A DNA stretch of 64,000 nucleotides from CAIYRG01 sp964494505 (GTDB taxonomy: Bacteria; Pseudomonadota; Alphaproteobacteria; Micropepsales; Micropepsaceae), in the NCBI GenBank assembly GCA_964494505.1, contig CAZBRO010000004.1, positions 1 to 64,000 of the forward strand, written 5' to 3'. Position numbers and translations under genes: made by a program. The notes below the pieces were generated by a model. The model made no database searches and was not told the origin of the DNA. It saw nothing but the letters and a program-made list of their open reading frames with translations. This document shows, piece by piece, positions 1 through 7,529 of the stretch (position 1 is its first letter; each line of letters starts with the position of its first letter).

Positions 1-29
1 CAGCCTTGAATCAATTCGGGATTCACGCG

Positions 30-854
30 TCAAGGAATTTGTCCACGCCGCCTAAAGCGCTGCCCTTCACCCATACACTGCCGGCAGAAAATATAAAACC
101 GCGTCCCGGCGTTCGGGCTCTCATCGGCATAGACAATCCAGCCAAGCAGATAAATCCGTTTATGGGTTTCGCTGAGGGCTGCTATTTGCGCCCCGCCATC
201 TGGACCTGTGGACACCTCAATGGTGTGAAACGCTCCGACTCCATAAATGCCGGGCAAAATGTCCGGACCAATATCCTTGAACTGAAGGGGGTGTGGCAGA
301 TCAGTCGGGTAATAGGTTTGCAGTTGGATAAATCCCCCTCGCACGTGAGCTACCCCTGTTCCTCGATTAATGAGGCCAACTTCGACTCTTCTCGGTTGCG
401 CATCATCAGGAATGTTTGGATTAGCGGGCAACAACCGCACGAATACGATTGCCATTTCTGGTCGATGGCTGGCTCTGAATTCGTCGCGAGCCAAATCGAT
501 GGATTGCCGAATAAGCCGCCCTTGTTCTGTGCTTGCCCACCACAAAGTGCCAGTGAAGATTGCCATGACGACGGTGGCGAGAGCTGTAGTACCTTCGCCA
601 TTTTCCTTGACAAATACCCCAAGACACCAATAGGCCACCCCGACGAAAGCGGAAGGACTATTGTATGTGGCTTTATAGGCTTCTGCGCCTTGATTGGTCT
701 TAACGCACTCCTTAAAAGTGGGCGAAAGACAAACAATGACAACAGAAATAATAAGACCCGCTGCTATCATAACGACAAGCCTGTGCTTTGAGATACGCGC
801 CGTCATTTGCAGTAATCGAATCAGCATCCCTTCCCCGACCTCTATTCGATCCAT
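30..854 (-). CDS. Membrane-anchored protein of unknown function
   Basis: Function not recognised. The 274-residue product has two hydrophobic segments near the N-terminus (about residues 24-45 and 90-107), followed by a charged stretch and a soluble C-terminal region of roughly 160 residues. It probably sits in the inner membrane by its N-terminal hairpin. The annotated start is ATG at 854. ATG at 827 is an alternative, because a purine-rich run abuts it, though the spacing is poor. The gene lies in an A+T-richer stretch left of a tRNA-Gln gene and next to other orphan membrane and lipoprotein genes, which suggests accessory DNA. There are no motifs on which to name an enzyme. Confidence 0.7.
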   Translation of the reverse strand: MDRIEVGEGMLIRLLQMTARISKHRLVVMIAAGLIISVVIVCLSPTFKECVKTNQGAEAYKATYNSPSAFVGVAYWCLGVFVKENGEGTTALATVVMAIFTGTLWWASTEQGRLIRQSIDLARDEFRASHRPEMAIVFVRLLPANPNIPDDAQPRRVEVGLINRGTGVAHVRGGFIQLQTYYPTDLPHPLQFKDIGPDILPGIYGVGAFHTIEVSTGPDGGAQIAALSETHKRIYLLGWIVYADESPNAGTRFYIFCRQCMGEGQRFRRRGQIP

Positions 855-874
855 TCAATCCGCAACCGACAATG

Positions 875-1429
875 CTACGGTTGTTCTATCCGGTACGTGA
901 CGGAGGTCATCGTCGCATTCACCACCACGATCCGTTTGCCAGATATAATGAAGGAATCTTCCCTGGCGAGATCGAGATCGATAGCAACAACCTCTTGCGG
1001 AAGCACTTGCGGTTCGGGAGGCCTCGCCGGGATAACGGTCGGTGGGCCGTAGGTCGTTGTTGAACCGCTAACGGGAACGGTACCAATTGTCCCCGAAGTG
1101 TACGATGTGCTCGTATTGGGAATGATTATCGGGGTGCTGTTTAGCGTCGTGGCCCCGGTGTTGATGACAAGCCCCTTCCGGAGAAAATGGGCGACCGACC
1201 CATTCCGCCCCAAATATTGAATAGTGATCAATCCAGTCGGCGTCGTTCGACCAAATACATCGGCTTTGCCAAATGCGTTCGGGAGATTCATGGACGAGTT
1301 GATTGTAAGTATCGTGTCCCCAATCCCACTCTGGAGGACCCGCCCGAGCGGCTGCGCGATTTGATCCATCTCCCGGATGGGTGCGCACGCAGCGCACCCA
1401 GCGATTAGCATGACGGTTAGTCGCCGCAT
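875..1429 (-). CDS. Putative lipoprotein of unknown function
   Basis: The product is 184 residues and starts with a basic n-region, a short hydrophobic stretch and a lipobox (LIAGC), so export and lipidation are expected. The remainder is rich in Thr, Ser, Ile and Pro, with a Pro-rich linker near residues 130-140 and predicted beta structure; no known domain is recognised. I chose ATG at 1429 because it places the signal peptide at the very N-terminus; a TTG 15 bases upstream is the only extension. It is oriented like the membrane protein gene downstream (20-bp gap), so the two may be co-transcribed. Confidence 0.65.
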   Translation of the reverse strand: MRRLTVMLIAGCAACAPIREMDQIAQPLGRVLQSGIGDTILTINSSMNLPNAFGKADVFGRTTPTGLITIQYLGRNGSVAHFLRKGLVINTGATTLNSTPIIIPNTSTSYTSGTIGTVPVSGSTTTYGPPTVIPARPPEPQVLPQEVVAIDLDLAREDSFIISGKRIVVVNATMTSVTYRIEQP

Positions 1430-1617
1430 CCGAAGCCCCCCCAAGGATTGAATTGGCGGTCAAAGTCTGCCCGGGTTCTAGCAGATCGACAACATGCCGC
1501 TGATCCGTAAGCCCGGTGGAATTGATGACCTGGCCGTTTGATCGCGCTCATATAAGTCTCTGATTCTGTTGTACTTTCCTCTAGTCAGGACCGCACCGAC
1601 ACCCCATTTTCTGGGGC

Positions 1618-1914
1618 ATGAAAAGCGACAGCACCGATTTCAGCCAATCCCGCGACGACTGGTAAGCAGCCGTCTTCCGCGATTGCTCCTATTTCACGGT
1701 CGTACATTTTCTCGGGCGAGTTCCTAGCGGTGGACCGCTTTGGGAACGGCAGGAGTTCAAGCGGTCAGAGTTGGCGGAAGCCGTTGCCGCCTCCCGCGTG
1801 CCGACCGCCAACGGCAAGCCAAGGCTGCTTTACGCGGTGACCGCCTCGGGTCGACAGATCGTGCTGGATCGCGCCGACCATGAACGCTGGCTGGCACTGG
1901 ATCGGTCCGCCTAA
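1618..1914 (+). pseudogene. Small ORF broken by an internal stop (hypothetical protein remnant)
   Basis: One frame runs from ATG 1618 to TAA 1912-1914 and reads as a coherent small soluble protein of about 98 residues, interrupted only by a TAA at 1663-1665 just after codon 15. The part after the stop keeps coding character: a basic/acidic amphipathic section (RQEFKRSELAEAVAA) and a C-terminal block ending ERWLALDRSA. A single base change (for example CAA to TAA) would explain the break. I do not recognise the family. The alternative is that only the downstream part is used from a non-ATG start. The flanks at 1430-1617 and 1915-1988 show nothing I can name. Confidence 0.4.
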
Positions 1915-1988
1915 ACCCTTGCATTGGGAACCGAGCAACTCGGCGTCGTCAAGCTAACCAAAATCCGGGTAGTGGGTCAGTTTGAAAA

Positions 1989-2342
1989 TCACCAAAGCGC
2001 ATAGAGTCCCCAAATTATGACTAGGAAACAAAGTGCCCACATCACGATTGGGCCGGACGCCCCCTCGAACTTGAAAATCCAGATTTCAAATTTTACTGGG
2101 CCTTCCGTAGTACGAAAAAGTGATACTACAATCGTTGATAGCAGTACCGCACAGGGGATGCCGATAACCGCCCTAGCATGAGCAATGGATAAGTCCCGCC
2201 ACCCAGGGTCTGGCCACGCAGACCACGCGAATAAGATACATAGGGTGAATGATCCAACAATGCCTAATGCCGCGGTAAGGAAAGTCAGAGACTGGAAATC
2301 AAATTCCCCAGCGGATTTTGGAGTCTCCAAATCGTTTGACAT
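1989..2342 (-). CDS. Small three-helix membrane protein of unknown function
   Basis: From ATG 2342 the product is 117 residues, with three hydrophobic segments (approximately residues 20-40, 52-73 and 97-116) and a conserved-looking stretch FKFEGASGP before the last helix. That motif-plus-helix ending occurs in many small uncharacterised bacterial membrane proteins; I know of no assigned role. The start was chosen because GAGGGG lies 3-8 bases before this ATG. The frame stays open upstream to 2447, but that part is not hydrophobic and lacks a ribosome site. It is part of the accessory-looking block beside tRNA-Gln. Confidence 0.6.
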   Translation of the reverse strand: MSNDLETPKSAGEFDFQSLTFLTAALGIVGSFTLCILFAWSAWPDPGWRDLSIAHARAVIGIPCAVLLSTIVVSLFRTTEGPVKFEIWIFKFEGASGPIVMWALCFLVIIWGLYALW

Positions 2343-2720
2343 TACCCCTCGTAAAATTTCCCGGCTGCATCTTACTGTATCGTCATGCCTAAAGGCCCCA
2401 AAGGCCGGAATCAACCGGAGGCTCTCTTTAGCTCTGGATTCCTCCACCTACCGAGGGCCTCCTTACCCGACGTTTGAAGCCACCTGCACCGCCGTCCTGA
2501 TCCGCTAGGCTCCATTGCTGGCGGAGGCTGGCAATAGCCGCCGCTGGGCTTGGCTGACAATCAGCGAGGTATTGAGGCTTAGGTCGACCCGAACCCTCGG
2601 GTGGACTCGGGACCAGCTTTTCATGGCCGCTCAATTGCAATCCAATTGCAATAGCACCTGACCGCGGTTGGCACCTCCGGCGGGCCTGGCTGTTAATTAA
2701 TTGAGTTACCTGGATTTTTT
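2343..2720. other. Intergenic stretch before tRNA-Gln, no gene supported
   Basis: No convincing gene is visible here. A 70-codon frame on the minus strand (2428-2640) is Pro/Gly/Arg-rich, has no ribosome site and looks like chance. The last 40 bases contain an A+T-rich TTAATTAATTGAG run next to the 3' end of tRNA-Gln, the usual place for an integrative-element attachment site. The partner repeat would lie left of the window. Confidence 0.4.
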
Positions 2721-2794
2721 TGGCTGGGGGACTAGGATTCGAACCTAGACAGGCAGAGTCAGAGTCTGCAGTCCTACCATTAGACGATCCCCCA
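2721..2794 (-). tRNA. tRNA-Gln (anticodon CTG)
   Basis: The minus strand folds as a complete cloverleaf. The acceptor stem TGGGGGA pairs with TCCCCCA. The anticodon stem GCAGA/TCTGC encloses the loop CTCTGAC with anticodon CTG. The T-loop is GGTTCGAATCC. A discriminator G and an encoded CCA end at 2721. CTG reads glutamine codon CAG. The 3' end points at the A+T-richer block 1-2720, so this gene is a plausible integration site. Confidence 0.95.
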
Positions 2795-3021
2795 AGACCG
2801 CCGCTTCCGCGCGAGAGCTACCCTCGCGCGCGAAGTCCAATTATCGCCTCTCCCCGGTAAGGACAAGGCCCGCCGCAGCCTCTGCCTGGGCGTCTGGCTC
2901 ACCGCGAGCCCGGCGGCCCCGCTTCGGGGAGTCGAGAACCTGAAGGCCGCCCAATCCGCCGCCCTTGCGGAAGGGCCCGGCATGAAACACTCTTCGCGCC
3001 CAAAACCGGGAGGGAGAGCAA

Positions 3022-5082
3022 TTGGAAATCCTGCACGCCGCGGGCGGGGCTCTCTTCCTTATTTTCAACACCCACACGCTTCCCTTCCTGTTCCTTGGCG
3101 TGATGATGGGCCTGTGCCTGGGCATTCTGCCGGGCATCGGCGGGGTGGCCGGAACTGCGCTGCTGCTCCCCTTCACCTATGCCATGGACGCACCCACCGC
3201 CATGGCGCTGCTTTTGGGCCTCGGCGCCACCACCACCACCGCGGACCCGATTTCGGCCATCGTGCTGGGAGCGCCGGGCCATGCGGCCTCGGCCGCGACC
3301 ACGCTCGACGGCTATCCCATGACCAGGCGCGGGGAGGCCGGGCGGGCACTCGGCGCCTCCTATATGTCGGCCATGATGGGGGGGCTGTTCGGGGCGGCAC
3401 TGATGGCCGCCCTCCTTCCCGTGGTGCGGCCCTTCATTCTGTTCGTGGGGTCGCCGGAACTGCTGTCGCTCGCGGTGTTCGGCATTTCCATGGTGTCGGT
3501 TCTCTCGGGCAACACCCCGCTCAGGGGGCTCACCTGCGCCTGCTTCGGGATGATGCTGGCGATGATCGGCTCGGACCCGCAGACGGGCACGCTGCGCTGG
3601 ACCATGGGGCAGCTTTATCTGTGGGAGGGGCTGCCGCTGGTGCCCCTGACGCTTGGCATCTATGCGCTGCCCGAGCTCTGCGATCTGCTCGTCGGGCGCA
3701 CCTCCATCGTCACCGAGAACAAGCATATCGACACGCGGACCGGCCTGATGATGGGCATCCGCGACTGCTTTCAGAATTGGTTCCTGGTGTTGCGCTGTTC
3801 GGCGCTGGGTTCGTTCATGGGGATGATTCCGGGCATCGGAGCCGCCGTGATCGACTGGCTTTCCTATGGGCACGCGCTGCGCACCGAAAAGGGCGCTCAA
3901 CAGACGTTTGGCACCGGCGATGTGCGCGGCGTGATCGCGGCCGAAAGCGCCACCAATTCGCGCGAAGGCGGGGCACTCGTGCCGACGGTCGTGTTCGGGG
4001 TGCCGTCCTCGGCCGGCATGGCGATCCTCTTGGGCGCGTTCCTGATCCATGGCCTTGTGCCCGGCCCGGACATGGTGACCAAGAATCTCGACATCACCTA
4101 TTCGATGGTGTGGAGCATCGCGATCGCCAATGTGCTGGGGTCCGGCCTTTGCTTTCTGCTGTCGGGGCAGTTCGCGAAGCTGGCGACGCTGCGCTACACG
4201 CTGATCCTTCCCGTGGTGCTGTGCCTCGTCTATATCGGCGCGTTCGAGGGCAAGCGCGAATGGGGCGATTTGTACGCGCTGCTGTTTTTCGGCGTGCTGG
4301 GCTGGGGGCTCAAGCATTTCCAATGGCCGCGGCCGCCGCTGGTGCTGGGATTCATCCTGGGCGGCGTGCTCGAACGCTATATGTTCATTTCCATCCAGCG
4401 TTACGGATCGAGCTGGATGGCCCGTCCCGTCGTGATTTTGATGTTCACGCTGGCGGCGGTCAGCCTGTTCCGGCCGCTCATTCAGGACGTGCGCAACCAT
4501 GGCGGCATCAGGGGAATGCTGTCGGATTTCGGGCGGCCGCATTTTTCCTGGCACAATCTGTTTCCGGCGTTCCTGCTGGCGCTGTTCGCGGCGATGCTGA
4601 CCGAAGCGGTGGAGTGGAACGCGCTCGCCCGCATCGTGCCGCTGATCGTGGGAACGGGAGCGATGATTTTCGCCGCGCTCGCGCTGGTGAACGAGGTGTT
4701 CAAGCGCACCCAGGTGAAGAAGGAGTCCTTAAGCGAATTGGCCCGCGCCCAGGTTCAGGAAAAAATCCATATGGACATCAAGAGCACGGTCAGCCACCTG
4801 CCGGCGAAGACGCTCATCGCACGCGGGCTGATGTTCTTCGGCTGGATGGTGGTGTTCCTCGGGTCCATGGCGCTGATCGGGCTCATTCCCACGGTGCCGC
4901 TATTCGTGATCGCGTTCATGCGGATCGAAGGGCGCGAGCCCTGGCGGATCGTGCTGCCGCTGGCGGCCTTCATGTGCGTATTCATTTATGTGCTGTTCGA
5001 TCAGCTCCTTGCGATCCCCTGGCCGCCGAGCGTGCTGGGCGATTTCCTGCCGGCGCTGAGGGGCGTGATCCCGAGCGTGTAG
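3022..5082 (+). CDS. tctA: TctA-family permease with fused TctB-like domain
   Basis: This is the membrane component of a tripartite tricarboxylate-type transporter, importing carboxylates with a periplasmic binding protein. The first ~500 residues show the TctA fold: two repeats, each with a PGIG motif in a membrane hairpin (LGILPGIGGVAG near residue 37 and GMIPGIGAA near 273), plus many hydrophobic helices. Residues ~510-686 add four to five more helices resembling the small TctB subunit, so this looks like an A-B fusion; lone TctA proteins are about 500 residues. Translation appears to start at TTG 3022, with AGGGAGA 6-12 bases upstream. No TctC binding protein is adjacent, so the substrate is unknown. 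Confidence 0.85.
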   Translation: MEILHAAGGALFLIFNTHTLPFLFLGVMMGLCLGILPGIGGVAGTALLLPFTYAMDAPTAMALLLGLGATTTTADPISAIVLGAPGHAASAATTLDGYPMTRRGEAGRALGASYMSAMMGGLFGAALMAALLPVVRPFILFVGSPELLSLAVFGISMVSVLSGNTPLRGLTCACFGMMLAMIGSDPQTGTLRWTMGQLYLWEGLPLVPLTLGIYALPELCDLLVGRTSIVTENKHIDTRTGLMMGIRDCFQNWFLVLRCSALGSFMGMIPGIGAAVIDWLSYGHALRTEKGAQQTFGTGDVRGVIAAESATNSREGGALVPTVVFGVPSSAGMAILLGAFLIHGLVPGPDMVTKNLDITYSMVWSIAIANVLGSGLCFLLSGQFAKLATLRYTLILPVVLCLVYIGAFEGKREWGDLYALLFFGVLGWGLKHFQWPRPPLVLGFILGGVLERYMFISIQRYGSSWMARPVVILMFTLAAVSLFRPLIQDVRNHGGIRGMLSDFGRPHFSWHNLFPAFLLALFAAMLTEAVEWNALARIVPLIVGTGAMIFAALALVNEVFKRTQVKKESLSELARAQVQEKIHMDIKSTVSHLPAKTLIARGLMFFGWMVVFLGSMALIGLIPTVPLFVIAFMRIEGREPWRIVLPLAAFMCVFIYVLFDQLLAIPWPPSVLGDFLPALRGVIPSV

Positions 5083-5154
5083 CGACGCCAGGTCCCTTTG
5101 TGGGAGGCCGATTCCCCGGCTATACAGGGATCACCACGCTTTTGGAGGCTGCTC

Positions 5155-5979
5155 ATGAGAACGCCGCTTGTCCCTGGAATCGCGCTGGCCGCCATGCTTG
5201 CGGCAGGCGCAGCCCTGCCCGGTCAGGCCGCACCGGATGCCGCGACCGCGCTGGAGCAGCCCGATTTTTCGGGGGTGTGGCAGCGGGCGAACGAATCCTG
5301 GTACTCCGCCGTCCCGGGGGACACCGAAGGCAAGCCCCTCACCAAACTGCCCAACGACAACCCGGAGGTCGAAGCCGGCGATTATAACAACCCGATCCTG
5401 CAGCCTTGGGCGCGCGAGGTGGTGAAGGCGAACGCCGAAAAGGAACAGACCCTCCAATATGTGCCGACGGCCCACGGCACCTGCTGGCCTTCGGGCGTGC
5501 CGGAGGTGCTGAACCTGCGCGAGCCGGTCGAACTGCTGCAGGCCAAGGACCATATCGTCATCATCTATCAGCGCGACCATCAGGCGCGCTGGGTGTGGCT
5601 GAACGGCGCCCATTCCGCAAAGCCCGTCCCCTCCTGGTACGGCGAATCCGTCGGTCATTACGAAGGCGACACGCTGGTGATCGACACCATCGGGCAGAAG
5701 ACCGATCCGATCTCGGTGGTCGATCCCTATGGCACGCCGCACACGGACAAGATCCACGTCGTCGAGCGCTATCGCGTGGTCAAGGACGCCAAGGGCAAGG
5801 GGTTGGAAGTCATCTTCCGCGTCGAGGACCCCGGCACCTTCACAATGCCGTGGAAGGGTACGGTCACCTATCGCCCGAGCCGGGGCGGATTCGAGGAAAT
5901 CGTTTGCGCCGAGAACAATCGCACCTTTGACGGCAGCGCCTTCGGCCATATGCCGGTTGAGGCGCATCCGGATTTTTGA
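5155..5979 (+). CDS. Exported protein of unknown function with DFSGVW motif
   Basis: The 274-residue product begins with a clear Sec signal peptide (hydrophobic core residues 5-20, AxA-type cleavage near GQAAP). The mature part opens with DFSGVWQ and contains YEGDTLVIDTIG and HVVERYRV, which occur in a large family of periplasmic/secreted beta-rich proteins in Alphaproteobacteria and Acidobacteria with no assigned function. ATG 5155 is preceded by GGAGG at a good distance; the longer frame from 5098 has no ribosome site. It lies 72 bp after the TctA gene on the same strand and could be co-expressed, but that does not reveal its role. Confidence 0.75.
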   Translation: MRTPLVPGIALAAMLAAGAALPGQAAPDAATALEQPDFSGVWQRANESWYSAVPGDTEGKPLTKLPNDNPEVEAGDYNNPILQPWAREVVKANAEKEQTLQYVPTAHGTCWPSGVPEVLNLREPVELLQAKDHIVIIYQRDHQARWVWLNGAHSAKPVPSWYGESVGHYEGDTLVIDTIGQKTDPISVVDPYGTPHTDKIHVVERYRVVKDAKGKGLEVIFRVEDPGTFTMPWKGTVTYRPSRGGFEEIVCAENNRTFDGSAFGHMPVEAHPDF

Positions 5980-6013
5980 TTGAAAGCGCCCATATCCCAT
6001 TAGCGGCTGCGTG

Positions 6014-7063
6014 ATGGCATCGATAGACGTTCCCTCGCCCAGTTTCGATAGGAAAAAGGCTCCGGTTTTTGCCATCGGTTCGCCGCGTTCGGGAACGACG
6101 CTGCTGTTCCACAGCCTGCTGTCGGCGGGAAATTTCGCGGTCTTCCGCAGCGAGACCTGGGTCTTCAACGCGCTCGTCCCGCGCTACGGCGATCTCGCGA
6201 ACCCGCGAAACCGCGAACGGCTGGTAGAGGACTGGCTGAAAAGCGATCTCCATAAGCTCTCGGGACTCGAGGCCGGCGATATCCGGGCCAAGCTGATGGC
6301 CGGGTGCCGGAACGGCGGCGACTTTCTGCGCATCGTCATGGAGAACGTGGCGCTGAAGCAGAATGCCGGCCGCTGGGCGGAAACCACGCCCGCTCATCTC
6401 CTCTATATGCGCGAAATCAAGAAGACCATTCCCAACGCGCTCTTCCTCCACATCATCCGCGATGGGCGCGACGTCGCCAATTCGCTCGCCCGCCAGGGAT
6501 GGGCGCAGCCATTGCCGTGGGACCGCAAGAAACCGGTCGTCGTGGCCGCGATGTATTGGAACTGGATGCTGCGCCGGGGCCGAGCGGACGGCGCCGCACT
6601 CGGACCCGATTATATGGAAGTCCGCTACGAAGACCTGGTGGAAAAGCCGCAACCCACACTCGACCGCATCGGCGCCTTCATCGCGCAGGAACTCGATTAC
6701 GAGCGCATCCAGAAGAACGCCATCGGTTCGGTGAAGAACCCGAACACGTCGTTCTCCGGTTCGTCGAGCAGCTTCGTCGGCCGTTGGCGCGAGACGATGC
6801 AAGCCGACGAATTGGCCGAGGTCGAGTGCGTTATCGGGCCGTTCCTGCAGGAGCTCGGCTACGAACTGAGCGCCAAGACAAAGCCCAAATCCGCAGCGAG
6901 GCTCAAGACGTCGAAGGCCCTCTATATGCCGTATCTCGATTTCCGTTTTCACATGAAACACATGCCGCTGCTCGGCCGGATGTTCGCGACCGCCGAGATT
7001 TTGACGCCGGGCTATGTTTCGGGCCTCGCGCACAGCCTTCCCTGGGCGGGCGCCGACCGCTAG
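6014..7063 (+). CDS. Sulfotransferase family protein (PAPS-dependent)
   Basis: Predicted cytosolic sulfotransferase that would move sulfate from PAPS to an acceptor. The 5'-phosphosulfate-binding loop GSPRSGTTL is at residues 22-30 of the 349-residue product, and the 3'-phosphate-binding strand shows as LHIIRDGRDVANS near residue 150, as in the Sulfotransfer_3/1 families. The acceptor cannot be told from sequence. A GTG lies one codon upstream of the chosen ATG. Its 3' end (from about 7031) is repeated, degenerate, after the first beta-helix gene, so the tail of this gene belonged to the duplicated segment. A T7 run at 7072-7078 just after a GC-rich stem may end transcription. Confidence 0.85.
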   Translation: MASIDVPSPSFDRKKAPVFAIGSPRSGTTLLFHSLLSAGNFAVFRSETWVFNALVPRYGDLANPRNRERLVEDWLKSDLHKLSGLEAGDIRAKLMAGCRNGGDFLRIVMENVALKQNAGRWAETTPAHLLYMREIKKTIPNALFLHIIRDGRDVANSLARQGWAQPLPWDRKKPVVVAAMYWNWMLRRGRADGAALGPDYMEVRYEDLVEKPQPTLDRIGAFIAQELDYERIQKNAIGSVKNPNTSFSGSSSSFVGRWRETMQADELAEVECVIGPFLQELGYELSAKTKPKSAARLKTSKALYMPYLDFRFHMKHMPLLGRMFATAEILTPGYVSGLAHSLPWAGADR

Positions 7064-7529
7064 GCCGCCAGTTTTTTTCCGCGCACCACGTCCAGCATGT
7101 GATGCGGGCATAGAGCGCCGCGCCATACACGCGACCGCTCAAAAGACACGCAACATCGCGGATGATGCTTCTATTCTGTGTACTGACTTTTATGGCGGGT
7201 ACCGCGATTGTCACCCGAGAAATGTCAATCCCAAGAGCCTTCGGATCGGGTACCGGTTCGCCACGCTGACGAGACGGGGCAGGAACAGGAGTTGGGCCAT
7301 GGGCACGGACATATGAGTTTCCCAACCGAATAATCGTGCGGGCCTCCCTGTTCGCCGCCGGCCATTAAGCCGGACGAGCGCGAACGAATCGCCGGACGAT
7401 AGCGACCCACGACTTCCTCACGGTCGAACAGCGAGCGCTGAACTGAGCGCGCCGCCCGGAGAGAAGTAACCCTAACGATGAAATCAGCGCGCTATGCGCT
7501 TAAGCGGTTTCGGCCGCAGGAGAGAACCA
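7064..7529 (+). promoter_or_regulatory. Upstream region of first beta-helix/RTX gene, with structured leader
   Basis: This non-coding region holds no gene. Its first part (7031-7230) is clearly homologous to 10320-10530, including the block GCGGGCATAGAGCGCCGCGC. The last ~80 bases are shared by all three paralogs and end in two hairpins: AGCGC-gctat-GCGCT at 7486-7500, and GCGGT-TTCG-GCCGC at 7504-7517, immediately before the ribosome site AGGAGAG. The arrangement suggests a common promoter and an mRNA leader that could govern access to the ribosome site; this is inference from conservation. Confidence 0.5.

Noticed and set aside
2428..2640. 70-codon minus-strand ORF left of the tRNA
   Set aside because: Low-complexity Pro/Gly/Arg composition, no ribosome site, overlaps no conserved feature.
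2899..4554. 551-codon open frame antisense to the TctA gene
   Set aside because: His/Arg/Gln-rich sequence typical of the reverse strand of a high-GC membrane gene; no domain, and the sense gene is unambiguous.
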